From assembly GCA_000827495.1 (NCBI GenBank), contig KN817530.1, forward strand, positions 490,446 to 554,445: DNA of 64,000 nt, read 5' to 3'. This DNA comes from Hypholoma sublateritium FD-334 SS-4 (lineage: Eukaryota; Basidiomycota; Agaricomycetes; Agaricales; Strophariaceae). Every line of letters begins with the position of its first letter. Position 1 is the stretch's first letter. Both the position numbers and the translations under genes were made by a program. This document shows, piece by piece, positions 44,739 through 55,738 of the stretch. The notes below the pieces were generated by a model. The model did not search any database. It had not been told where the DNA came from and was given only the letters and a program-made list of their open reading frames with translations.

Positions 44739-46308
44739 GTTGTGGACTTGGATGGATGACTTGGATGGATGTGTAGGGATATCGCTGGGTAGGCTGCCTT
44801 ATATCAGCCACACGCAGCGACGCACGAGGAGACAGTCTGCTCACCTCTAGCAAGGCCTGCTGGTCATGGGGCGATAAGATCGGATAACGCTGGAGCCGCA
44901 GCGGACGCTCAGCTCGGGCGTAAGGGGTCGTATAAGAGTTCGTGAAAAGTGGGAGGGATGATGAAATCGAAGCGGTGGCGGTCCATTTCTTATATGTACT
45001 TGCCTCGCCGCGAGGACATGCAGGGTCCCAAGGTCCTTGACATGTTCGCGTGAGAAATTGCAAAACAAGACCCAAATCCCGAATGGGGCTCTGTTACTTT
45101 GATTGTTGCGCTGCAGCACATGAACTTAAGTATGCCCGCGGACGGGAAGAGCAAGAAATGACGGACGCACCAAGGTCAAAGACATTGGTTTTGTTTTTTG
45201 CAATTGGGAATTGCATCGCGCCTTCAGACTCGGATTCGGCGATGCATAGCCGATCTCTGAAAGGATCAAGTCTGTGCACGTCGTGTGTGCACAACTGCAC
45301 AGCAACAAATTTTTCAGCCAAGCTCGGCCACCGCCACCGCTACGCGCCGGCGATTCGGTGATGGCGTCCGGAGCTGCGGCAGAGCGCCGTTGAGGGCCGT
45401 TGGCGGCCGTCGGATGTTGGGCGCTTATTATTTCGCGGGTGCAACTGTCGCCGATCGATCGCCGGGGACGTCTACTTGTGGACATGTGCTGGTCCGTTAA
45501 GCGCCCGCGCCCGCACCGGCCACGACCACAGCCCCATGGGCCGGTATCTTGGATTCTCTTGAGTTGTGCTGTCTTGGAGCGTAGATTAGCTACTCAAAAC
45601 TGGCACCCGGTGCTCGCGTCAATGTGCTCCATTAATTTGGTCGCTGCGATCCAAGTGTCCCTCCGAGTTTCCCTCCGACGACCGTCGTAATGGGCAGGCA
45701 TCTAAGCTGAGATCGTGGCTCCACTCGCTGCGTATGTATGTATACATTTCGATTAACAAGTGTGAAAGAACACAATCAGAGATCCCTATCAGACTCAGAG
45801 CGGAGCATGTATTTATGTACGTGAGCGCCGCCAAACTCATGGCTCCGTAGACGACACAGGCATGACCAAGGCATGACGCCGCCATTCTGCGAAGAAAAAG
45901 AATTATGCACGAAACGCAGCCACGGACAGTCACCTGTTGTCACCGTGAATCACATCTTACTACACACCCATGAATGCACGACACCCGCAGCAGGCTTCCT
46001 TCGCTTATAGCCCCACCCCGGAGCTGCACACCATTGCATAAGAAACTTCTCAAAAACAGCACTTTGATCCATAAAAAGTACTGCAGTGTGCTGTATGCCA
46101 ATACATACACCAGGAACTTAATTCTAAATTTGATATTAAACAGTTAAATTAATCCTGGGTTTGAGGCTGATGCATTTGACATGGTCCTTTCTGCTTTGAT
46201 GGTAACGGAATCCAATACAAATCAATCGAGGTATCATTCGAAACGGAAGAAATACAAGGATACAAGAAATAGAGGATATGAACCATTGTAAGCCAAGTTC
46301 GTGTGCTC
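44739..46308. other. 1.6-kb gene-free interval
   Basis: Between two leftward genes. The right ~150 bp should be the Prm10-like 3' end and the left part the promoter of the 521-aa protein. The short frames (for example 45050-45361, 45400-45690, 45619-45933) carry no domain, and no splice pattern links them. No tRNA or transposon ends were recognised. I see nothing else I can support. Confidence 0.55.
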
Positions 46309-48493
46309 TCAGAAAGCGAAGTGTGCCACATTTTTACGTGTGCCGAAGAGATATACTGAACGTCTGGATTAGAAAACCATTGGAAACCAGCCCCATTACA
46401 TGGCTCAGACGTACCAATGAATTGACTGACAAATAAACCTATCGTCACGCCTGCAGCGACAGTGATCATACGTATCGCAAGAGAAAAGCCGCTCGAATAT
46501 TGTTGTTCCGAGTTGTTGTAGGTCTGTGTGACTCCTCCGCCTTGTGCGATACCAGACTGACAAATTACAGTTAACTTATTGAGGAATTACAAGATAAAAG
46601 TATGAGCGACTCACAGGCACAAGAAACAGAACGCCTGTCACCATGGACGTAAAAGCAGTCCCTCCCACAACGCGGGAATAAATGTTTCCAAGCGAGCCAA
46701 TAACAAACGCACCCACTGCCGAAACGATATCCGTCCGACCTGGTAAAACTAGACTGGCCGAGCGATTGGCTGCATATGCGCAACAGGAAAATAACACCAT
46801 GATAGGGAGCTGGAGGCTTCTCCAATATTGGAGGTTAGACAGAGAGGAGCAGATCGAATAGACAGGGACCAAAAAGAACAAAGTCCACCAGGGTAGCGAC
46901 TGCCTCCACCACGGCCAATGCGCGGAGCGTACGCACCCTAAGAACGGATAAATCAATGATGAACATGCCAGATATATTTACCTACCTTTGATGGTGTCTG
47001 CGTCCCCCGCACTGCCCACTAGACGGCCGAGGCCAATCACTCCCGATATTGGGACCAAGGGATCGGATCCATTTAACATCACGAATCGGCCATGAGTATA
47101 GCTCAAGTTATCTGGGATAGAGCTGCGATAATATATTTGTCGTGCTCGTTTGTCGATGACAAGATAGAAGTCGGAGCCAATTGTTAACCCGAAGCCCTTG
47201 ATCATGAATAAGAATAAGTCAGAGGTCAACGTGGAGACATGAAGTATGTTCACCAGGAACAGGGTGTAGATGATTGCATATACCATCCTTACGGAGCCAC
47301 AAAATATATTCTTCGACATGAGCTCAAGAGCACTGGTCACTAGCAAACGAAATCAACGGGGTCTCAGCTTCCGATCCGCCCATTAGATTGCATATCACTC
47401 ACGGACAGTAAAACCCGGGAGGATAACAACGACACCTGCGGACGATATTGCTCCGTAGCAAAACATATTATCCGGAAGATTGCTCAAAGCTCGAGAAGCG
47501 AATGCCACAATGATCGATACAGATATCCTGTGCCGACAATTAAAATAGTGCACAGCCTTGGCATAAAGTAATGGGACATACTCGTATACGTTGGCATACA
47601 TTGAGCTTTTGTTGGCTGCATTGAGGCCAAGGTACTGCAAGACACATGCACAGGCCCCGCTGATCCACATATCCAGAAGCGAGCCTCCGAAGGACAAGCC
47701 ACAAATAATAGCAGCGCAAATGAAAGCAAAAAAGCACCGTAACTTGAGTGGGTATATGGCTGGCGACCTTAGAATTTGTCGCAGAGCATCTGTGCCAGCC
47801 TGTGCTCCAATTGAATCGTGTAAGACATCACGATACACTTGATGCACTTTGTGTAGGGGTGTCAATGCAATGCGTCCTCTCGCACGCACAAAGTAGGTCT
47901 TCATGGAATTCATATCATCATTCCAGATAGACACGATGACTATGTTGGGGAGATGTACGATTTCTACAAGTACAACTCATTTGTCAATCCAATCATCACT
48001 TCCAAACATATTTAAACTGACCTGTTCGAGCATCTAATATTTTAGCTGCTGCCAGAAGCTGTGATTCAATGCGATGGGAAGGGGCTCCAAAGGTAAGGAG
48101 CGCCTTTGCAAGTTTTAATATGAATTTCCTTCTGATTGTCATTTCTAATGGAGAATTTAGCGTATGTTTTCTGATATTCGAACGGCCGACGAACCTTCCA
48201 CATTCTTGGTAATTATCGATTCTCTGCGTGGCCTTTGAACCAATGATAAGATAGAGAAGTTGCTCAAGCTTCTAGTGGGCTTGCTCTTCGACCCACCCTC
48301 AGAGGTTTGATGAGGTGTTACTCCAGGGCGGGAAGGGTAGGCGGGTGGTGCATCCTGAGGAGCTGAAAACGGGGGTCGTATTAGACATCGGGAGCGATGA
48401 CGGCGAGAGTAACTAACATTTGCCGCCCTCCGTGTTTGGGCGATCCTCGTGTACACCATCAGAGTCGCTTTTCCCTTTGGTAAACGGCGACAT
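46309..48493 (-). CDS. ThrE/Prm10-family membrane transporter-like protein
   Basis: Homologue of yeast pheromone-regulated membrane protein Prm10 and the ThrE threonine exporter superfamily; substrate in fungi unknown. The start is in a short first exon (48493-48418, MSPFTKGKSDSDGVHED), then 48362-48195, 48144-48022, 47963 onward, and further exons to TGA at 46309. Conserved blocks: LTFGAPSHRIESQLLAAAK, HLPNIVIVSIWNDDM, TYFVRARGRIALTPLHKVH, FAFICAAIICGLSFGGS, MWISGACACVLQYLGLNAA, EISVSIIVAFASRALSN, SSAGVVVILPGFTVLTSAL, ELMSKNIFCGSVRMVYAI, GFGLTIGSDFYLVID, WPWWRQSLPWWTLFFLVP, VVGGTAFTSMVTGVLFLVP and SGIAQGGGVTQTYNNSEQQ. The C-terminus FGTRKNVAHFAF requires an acceptor downstream of the nearest AG and matches the family ending. 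About ten membrane spans are expected. Confidence 0.88.
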
Positions 48494-49295
48494 TGGGAAT
48501 TTTTACACACAAACGACCACACAGTTACAGCGTATAAAGGGTATTCGACAAAGCCAAGTATTCGAGATCGCATAGATGTGAAGCGTTACAATCATGTGAT
48601 CGTAATCATTCAGAAGATCTCTCTGAACTCTCCCAAGTTTTGAGCTGGGACGAATTTAGCGCACTGATTTCTCCGAAGGCAGCGAGAGGAGAGGTCGTCG
48701 ACAAAAAAATTTATTTAATGTCATTACTTTTGCTCTTCTTCGGGACATTTCGTCAGAGCATGTTGCATTCGTCTCATATTCAACGAGGATCCAGGAGCCT
48801 TGAACAATTTTTCCTCGTCAACTGGTCAAGCAAAGCAGGCATTCGCAGTCGATGACGCCTAGCAACGAGAACACGCAAGAATGGCAGATGAGCGCGCTGA
48901 CCTCAAGGTAGCCTTCTACAAGCCTCTCAGAGTCCCTCAGAAATACCAAAATACAACACAGCCGTCGTCAACAAGCAACCTTAGTTGTCGAGAATAGTGT
49001 CGATTCCATCAACGATATTTGGCTGTGCGGGGTCGCGTAGTTGGTGGTTGCTGAATGCCTGAAACGCCCGCTTTACAGTCCTAGAGACTCCTAGAGAGCA
49101 CCAACGAACGTTAAACGAGAGTTGCAGTAACAATGAGCGAGCATTCCTGAGTAGATGAGAGTACTGAGACAAGTTTAGTTTGAACAATGCAGGACCGCAG
49201 CGCGCATATCAGATCCACGTGGGGTTGTCATACCATAGTCAAGATCAAACCTCGTCCATTAATCTTACCATTGCCTTCCCTCAGTCCCGCCGGCG
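48494..49295. other. Intergenic between divergent genes
   Basis: About 800 bp between the Prm10-like start and the SEC8 start. Frames present are short and unsupported. Presumed to hold both promoters. Confidence 0.55.
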
Positions 49296-52200
49296 ATGTC
49301 TCGAGCCCCTCCGTTTCCTACGCGTCGCCGCTCTCCTTCAACCTCCAACACGTCGTATTCCCAACCTCTCTCCGCGCCGGGAGGCTCCAACTCCACAAGG
49401 CCGTTACAGATACCCCGCCCAGGCTCACGACCAACCACCCCAGTGGACTATGCCTCGAACTCGCCATCATATATCCGCCCGCCTGCCGTGCCTACAGGGC
49501 CTTCCCGCCCTCAACGGTCGGAACTGCGAACTCGTCCCGAATACACAGGTTCCGAGCGCGCATCAATTTCGTCGCAAGATCATTATAACAGGGACAGTAT
49601 AAGCACCTCGCGCTCCGATGTCAGTGGCTCGTACTATCGGAATGCTCCTGGCTCTGCGAGCACTGCGGTGAATGGACCGCCCCCGAGGCAGCGGCCGCCT
49701 CCCCTGCAAAGCCCTACTTCAGACGACGGCAGCCAAGCGACACCGAAAACATTATCGTCTGTGTTAACCGCGTTCCGGTCGGCTGGAACGAGGCGGCGCC
49801 AGACGGACGAAACGGATGAAGACTACCAATATCAACGGGAGCGGCAGCTCGAAATTGAAGCCGAAAAGGCGCGGCAGCAACGAATACGGGATCGAGCGCC
49901 GGGTGCCCGCAGGAACACAAGAGGAGGGGAAATTGACGGTCCGCCTGATAACTCACTCGTCGCGTTGTGCTCAATCCAACCTTTCTACAGCCGTGCTGGA
50001 TCAAGTCAGAGATGGCTGGGAGTTTGTGATAGATCCCAGCGTAATGACCTTTCTTCTCTCCTCCGCAGTCCAGCGCTTATATTGTATCGCAGTTTAACAA
50101 CGTTGACCTTGCTTTGCAACTGCTGGATGAACCATCCTTGGGAAAGGACATGGACTCGTTTCGTCGGACAAAGCAAATGTTATCGAAGGCGTTGAAAGGG
50201 TCGGTGGACAGTATGTTGATTGTTTTCCATTTGCCCAAGTCAGTAAACCTGACCGTAAAATGGATCCGTAGAACATTATCAAGCATTTGCGGCATCTTTA
50301 CCCCTTCACGCCTCCTTGCTCGGCCATCTGGGATCGACACAAGGCGAAATTTCTTCGGCTCGTACTGCTCTTCTTGAGGCCAAGGAAGCACTAGGGAGCA
50401 AGCGTGCCGACCTCGTCCAGCTTTGGAATCGTGGTCAGATGCTGGAAGAAATGATCAAGCTATTGGACCAAATGTATGTGCCATATGCGTATACACTCAA
50501 TCTTTCAATACTTACTATAAAATAGCGAGCATTTGAAGACAGTTCCTGATTTGCTAGAAACGCTAATGTCAGAAAAGCGATTACTCCAGGCGTCTATTCT
50601 GTTAGTACGGAGTCTGAAGATAATAAACAAGCCCGATATGCTTGAAATAGGCGCGGTTTCCGATCTCAGGAGTTATCTTATCTCACAAGAAACGGTCGGT
50701 ACCAGGTTTATTCGCACATGCATCAGTGTTTTGACAAAACATTAGGCCTTGCGTGAAATCCTAGCTGACGAATTGCAAAGTCATCTGTATCTCAAATCTT
50801 TCTGGTGCGAATCAAGGTGGGCGGCTTATGCACCGAATCAAAAGTCTTGTGAGTCACAATTCTTTGGGGCCTTTCACAAGCTGAATGTTCTTGTCAGTCC
50901 CAAAAGTAGAGTTTGAGCTTGATAGCGAACCTCCACAATCAGACGACGATCAAGCGACCTCGGCAACGCCACAAAGTCGCTTGACCCGATTTTTGAATAA
51001 CCTCAGCCTTCGACCAAACGACCCCCCGCATGACATGGACGATAACCACCTGGCGACGCAACCTCTTTCCAACGGGACCTCGGCTATGTATTTGTCAAAC
51101 AACATGAACCCAGAGGCTGACTCGTTCGCGTACATGGAGACTTTGCTTGAATCTCTGGCTGTGCTTGGAAAGCTAGGGACCGCTCTGGATAGTGTTGCCC
51201 AGCGGGTGGCGAACGAGATATTCAATCTGGTAGAGAGCACCCTGGACGAGGTGGAGGAAAGGGCAGAGTTCGGCCGGCGGAGATCCATGCTTTCTGTGAA
51301 CGGGACGCTAGGGCGGCCGGAAGGCACGTATGTGTTTAATACGAATGTGCCGATGTCTGGGGTCCCCTCGGCGATTATGAAAACGCCCCTCCTCAAATCT
51401 TCGACTCTCCGCCTCAACGCGCTGGAGTCGTTGGCGAAGCGGGTGGACCACGAAATTCTGCTGGATCTCTTTTGGACTGTATATTCGAAGTTGGATGCTG
51501 TCGCGCAGGGCTTCCGGGTTGTCACCGAAGTGGCCAATAGAATAGGATCCGTTGGTCTTTTCTCTGTGTCGTAGATTTTGCGCTCATTTTTGCTTAGCGT
51601 CGAGATTTCAAAGATTCGTCGGGAGCCAAGCCTGGGATGCTATTCCCGCTGCCGGAGATGTGGAACCATGTCCAGGCCGAGGTATGTACAACTTTTACTG
51701 GCAATTGCTAATCTAACGGTGACGAGCATCTAGGTTAGTTCTCTAATCCGGGACTATCTAATAGACGAGCAACAAGGCTCCGCTGCAAAGCGCAACCCCA
51801 TTGCGTCGATAAATGAAGTCCTGCGCGATGGAAAGTTCAACAGGGACAAGGTCAAGGTCGGGCGAGCCAACTCCCAATCAAGCGAAAGTGCTGACCTTTG
51901 CTTGCATAGGCCGTGTTCCGGTTCGTCGACACTGATCTGAAGCTGACGAACAAGATGCTGCGCGCACACGAGGACGGGTTGACGAGGGTGCTGAAGGACA
52001 CAATGCCGGGCCTTGCGCCGAGCGCGGCGGGGGAGAGCGCGCTGACGATCATCAGCAGCGCGCAGGACGACCGCCTGCTCGGCGCGGACCAGCACCACCG
52101 GCTGCTCATCCGGCCGGACGCGTTCCACGTGACGGTACTCTTCCAGCCAACGCTGCACTACCTGCACCGGATCACGGAGATCCTGCCGTCCGGGACGGAA

Positions 52201-53749
52201 AGCGCACAGGCGTCCGGTGCGGTACTCGACGAGTTCGTGCTCACGGTGTACCTCCCTCAGCTCGAGGAGAAGGTCGCGGACCTGTTCCACGACGCGGTCA
52301 CGGGCCCCGAGGCGTTCCAGTCGGACCCGCTCTCGCGGCGCCTCTCCGCGCAGCCGCTTGCGAAGGCGAGCACACAGCTTATGGCGCTTGTGAACTCGCT
52401 CTGCGCGATGCTCGGGACAAGCCCTTTCCACCGGGAGAACTATGCACGGCTTATACTTGGTGTAGTGATACAGTTCTACCAGCGGTGCAGCGACCGCTTT
52501 CAGACACTCGTCGGCGCCGCGCCAGAGGCAGATCCGGCGGATCCGGCGGCACCCGTCGCGCTCGGTGCGCAGTGGGCGCAGCGACACGAGCTACAGGCTT
52601 GCTTCTCTGAGATGCAGGAGGAGGTGAGACTGCACCCATTACCCTCCGCGCGCATGCTGACACGTGGCATCAGAACCGCGACCAAGGCGCGCTGGCGGGG
52701 CTGTACAAGCAGGAGACACTCGCGGAGATGGAGTTCCTCGCGGGGCGCGGCGTGGTAAGGCGCGATCTGATCGCGTCACTGCGTAGCGTCGGCGCGCTGG
52801 CGGCGCTGCACCGCAGCGTAGCGTGGTTCTGCGGCGAGTTGGGAACGCTGAAGCCGCGCGCGGAGGACGCGACGGCGCTGCTGTCTCCGACGGGTGTTGA
52901 GCCGCCGACGGGGATGACGCCCGCATTCGCGAACATGCCGGTGCTGTTGCCCCCGACGCCGGCGGACGAGCTGCAGCTGCCCCTGTCAAGGGAGATGGCG
53001 CTGTGAGTAAGCGTTGTGTTTTGTTAAGGAGGTGCTAATAGATATGGGGTGTAGACGATTCCAGGCGTTGCTCAAGACATACGACCAGCTGTCGACGCTT
53101 ATCCTGGACACGATCCGCAGCGATTTGCGCTGTCGCACGATACATTACCTCGACGCAGCGATGCAGGACGTGAGTACATGTTATGATTATATGCAGCTTA
53201 TTTTATTGATTGACATGGCAGGGGACGTACGACCTGAACTACGAGGCGCTGGAACCGGACCAGCACGTGGTGGACCTGAACACGGAGCTCGCGCAGTGCA
53301 ACGAGTTCCTGAGCGCGAGCCTGCCACGCAAGGAGCGGCGGTACCTCTTCTCGGGGCTCGGACACCTGATGGAGCACAAGCTCATCGCGAACGCGCGCAA
53401 GCTGCGCGCGCCAAGCGCACTGGGCATGCGCAAGATGGCACGCAACATCCGCGCGCTGCAGCAGGCGCTCACAGCGCTCGCCGACGCGGACACGCCCGCC
53501 CCCGCGGAGCACGCGCTCGCGCGCGCGGCGCGGTACTACGCGCTGTTCGCGCTGCGCCCCGAGGAGCTGCTCGCGTCTGCGCGCGCGCGGCCCGAGTTCG
53601 CGTTCGAGGAGTACGAGGCGCTGCTCGGGCTGCGCTGCGGCGTGGACTGGACGCGCGCGGACGGCCCGGCGCGTGCGGTGGACCGCAATTTCGGGGCGTA
53701 TGTGATTGAGCTGCATGGGCTGGAGATGGGCCGGGGCGCGGGGGTGTAG
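49296..53749 (+). CDS. SEC8: Exocyst complex subunit Sec8
   Basis: Subunit of the exocyst, which tethers secretory vesicles at growth sites. Begins MSRAPPFPTRRRSP with a ~200-residue Ser/Pro-rich N-terminus, then a helix of charged residues (YQYQRERQLEIEAEKARQQ). The conserved core starts with AVLDQVRDGWEFVIDPSF and NNVDLALQLLDEPSLG, continuing HLGSTQGEISSARTALLEA, KRADLVQLWNRGQMLEEM, PDLLETLMSEKRLLQASIL and ALREILADELQSHLYLKSF. The C-terminal helical-bundle region ends EPDQHVVDLNTELAQCNEF, RRYLFSGLGHLMEHKLI and MRKMARNIRALQQAL, as in Sec8. There are many exons with introns near 50 nt; I did not sum them all. From about 51.85 kb the GC content rises sharply while the protein remains Sec8-like, so long opposite-strand frames here (for example 51754-52587) are shadows. 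Confidence 0.9.
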
Positions 53750-53929
53750 AATGGGTAGGGTACATGGGTGTGTGCTTGTATTTAGGCTGGGCTGGTATTT
53801 ATACGCGGGCGGCGCCGTGCTGGACTTTTCGCTGGTTATAGTGTGCAATGGGGTGGTGGGTGGTGAAAGCAAGTGGGGAGAGTGCTGGAGTGGGCGGCGG
53901 CGTACCCAATGTTGCGGTGGCGACCCTCG

Positions 53930-54050
53930 TTTGCTGGGGCCGGACTAGGGCCATGCTGACGGAACTGTAATGCGAGACGCGGCGGTCGCGTGTGATGGCA
54001 AGAGGCGGCGTTGTGTGCAAGTCGGGGAAGCTGGGCAAGGACCTGGCGCT
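53930..54050 (-). pseudogene. Fragment of the Cup1-like gene 3' part
   Basis: On the plus strand, GTAATGCGAGACGCGG at about 53970-53985 and a downstream AAGCTGGGCAAG match GTAATGCGAGACGCGG and GAGTTGGGCAAG in the Cup1-like gene near 54729-54745 and 54818-54830. On the minus strand the translated fragment PLAITRDRRVSHYSS parallels PLALTHDHRVSHYNP of the intact protein. The frame is not continued on either side, so it is a decayed partial copy in the same orientation as its parent. Confidence 0.65.
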
Positions 54051-54089
54051 GCGAAGAACTAGAAGCGCAAACTTCTCACCGCCCGATGA

Positions 54090-54187
54090 GCACCAACAAC
54101 GGTGAGGGCGCATATAGAACCCACCGGGGTGGAGCTGGCTTGGCCCACCGTTAACCTCAGACCTGCACAAGTCCCGCGCAGGTAACA
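54090..54187 (-). repeat. Inverted outlying copy (E) of the GC-rich hairpin repeat
   Basis: Read on the minus strand it begins with GCGCGGGACTTGTGCAGGTC, then TGAGG and GGTGGGCCAAGCC, the same order as repeat units A-D near 58 kb (GGGACTTGTGCAGGTCTGAGG split by a few changes, then TGGGCCAAGCC). It lies directly after the TGL2-like fragment, as the parent array lies after TGL2. Confidence 0.7.
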
Positions 54188-54230
54188 CTATGTATATACA
54201 ACCAATGTTACGAGTGATTACAGACCAAGT

Positions 54231-54485
54231 CTACCTCCGTACGCCGCCGTGCTTGTCTGCGTGCGCAGAGCCAGCGCGCGGTGTCTCTGTCACCAGCGTG
54301 GCCGGAGCATCCGTGTCGAACACAACAGGCGTGCGCATCGCCCACTGCATACTATCCGCACGGTGGAACTTGATTTCCCCGACATCCCCGCTTATAGTGC
54401 GCGGTCGAGGTGGCGCACCTCCACGAACGTGCTGAGGTACCCAGGGGATGCATTTCCATGCGTCGAGGTGCCCCGAGTCGTACAT
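54231..54485 (-). pseudogene. Fragment of TGL2-type lipase C-terminal end
   Basis: An 84-codon open frame whose pieces match the neighbouring lipase in order: MYDSGHLDAWKC against VYEPGLIDTWK plus the following intron-edge bases, GEIKFHRADS against GKEIKF and HRADS with the part between missing, and PVVFDTDAPATLVTETPR against PVVFDADAPGTPTVETRR, ending KHGGVRR versus KHGRGGA. Similarity continues past the stop into the 3' flank, where TTGTATATACATAG occurs in both places. The catalytic half of the lipase is absent. It is therefore a partial, inverted copy and not a separate gene. Confidence 0.8.
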
Positions 54486-54515
54486 CGCCCCGGAGTTAAA
54501 ATGGAGGTCTGTTAT

Positions 54516-55705
54516 TTATACGCGGGACGTGCCGCGCTTGGACTGTTCGCTGGCTGTGGAGCGGGATGCGGCGGCGAGCGGCGTCGAAGCCGGTGGTGAT
54601 GGCGTATGTGAGCTGGGGGCAGCGGACTCGGCACTCGGCGCCCGCGGGGATCTAGGCTGCTTGGATTTTTGGGGCTCCTCGGGTGCGGACTCAAGCCATG
54701 CGAGGCTGACGGGGTCGATGGGCGGGTTGTAATGCGAGACGCGGTGGTCGTGCGTGAGGGCGAGCGGGGAGATCTGCGCGCTAAAGCGAGCGGAGGTAGC
54801 GTCGTACGTGAGCTGAGGGAGTTGGGCAAGCAAGAGGCGGTAGCGCCGGCGAACCCAGCGCTGCGGGTGCCGCGGCGCGGCAGTGTTTGGGGCGGGCGAA
54901 ATTTTCGCCGCGCGGCGCTCGCGCTTGGTGAGCGGGGGCGCGGCGTGGATGGTGCCTCCGACGAGCTCCTCGATGTCGCGCATGAGGCCCAGACCCTGCA
55001 TGGCGAGCGGGCGGGGATAGATTGCATCGTCCGCGCGGAACGCAGCGAGCGCGCTGGGGCCGGGGATGACAGCCGGCTCGTCGGGGGCGGGGCGCACGGC
55101 AAGCTCGAGCGGGGGAGCGACGCGGCGTAGGGCGGCGTCGTGGGCGCGGTGGCGGATGTTGACCTCGCGGCGCTTGCTGAGCGGCCCGCGCAGGATGGCC
55201 TCGTCGGACGTGGGGTCGGCGGTGCGCGGGAGGGTGCGCGGGGACTTCAGGTCGGCGGGCGTGAGGGGCTTGGTGTGCGGTAGGGGCGTGGTGAGGAGCG
55301 TGCGCAGCTCGGGCGAGTACGGCGCGGGCGCGCTGCTGGGCACGCCGCGGATGATGGGCGCGGGGCTGGTGGTCGGGTCTGTGCGCACGGGCTGCGGGGG
55401 TCAGTGTGGGCTGCAGAAAGAAAGATGGAACTCACAAACAACAGCTCCCAGCGCAGCTTGCCAGTGCGGCCATATGCCAATGCGAGGATGCGGTTGAAGG
55501 CCTTGTCGTCGCCGTCGGTGGCGCGCTGGAGGCGGCGGACGCGGCGGGCGACGTCGGCGAGCTTGCGGGCGCGCAGGGCGGGCTCGGGCGTGGCGACGAC
55601 GGCGTCGAGGTCCGTGCGCGCGCGGACGGCGAAGAACTGGCGCAGGTAGCGCACGGGGAGACGGCGGACGGCGCGCAGGTACGCGCGGTACACGGCGGTC
55701 GGCAT
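54516..55705 (-). CDS. LYR-motif protein, Cup1-like
   Basis: Member of the LYR family that resembles the fungal Cup1-like (copper protection) group; LYR proteins usually act in mitochondria with acyl carrier protein and Fe-S or complex assembly. Two exons, 55705-55436 and 55391-54516, give 381 aa. The N-terminus MPTAVYRAYLRAVRRLPV has the Y-R/LR signature of the first LYR helix, followed by YLRQFFAVRARTDLDAVVA, RKLADVARRVRRLQRATDG and DDKAFNRILALAYGRTGKL, a compact three-helix pattern. The rest is Pro/Ala-rich with a second conserved-looking block (RRYRLLLAQLPQLTY). GC content and codon use (mostly G/C at third position) are extreme, as in TGL2 next door. Its start is 33 bp from the divergent TGL2 start. 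Confidence 0.78.
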
Positions 55706-55718
55706 CAGAGGAGGGGCG

Positions 55719-55726
55719 TGACGTCA
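55719..55726. promoter_or_regulatory. Perfect CRE palindrome TGACGTCA between divergent starts
   Basis: TGACGTCA is the canonical ATF/CREB bZIP site. It sits almost centrally in the 33 bp between the start codons of the Cup1-like gene (55703-55705) and TGL2 (55739-55741). The location suggests one bZIP factor serving both genes, if the start codons are right. Confidence 0.6.
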
Positions 55727-55738
55727 CAGGTGCTGAGG

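Larger units (their letters stand above)
53750..54515. other. Mosaic of gene fragments downstream of SEC8
   Basis: No intact gene. On the minus strand, from right to left, this holds a broken copy of the TGL2 C-terminal end and 3' flank (54485 to ~54187), one copy of the GC-rich hairpin repeat (~54185-54090) and a broken copy of the end of the Cup1-like gene (~54050-53930). Each piece has an intact relative within 5 kb. Confidence 0.75.

Noticed and set aside
44739..46308. Possible genes in the 1.6-kb gap
   Set aside because: Only short frames without domains, no joined exons, no start context, and no similarity recognised.
51754..52587. 277-codon minus-strand frame opposite SEC8
   Set aside because: Arg/His/Leu-rich product of GC-rich antisense DNA with no domain; the plus strand codes for conserved Sec8 sequence.
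53198..53872. 224-codon minus-strand frame at the SEC8 end
   Set aside because: Shadow of the GC-rich last SEC8 exon; its composition is explained by the sense codons.
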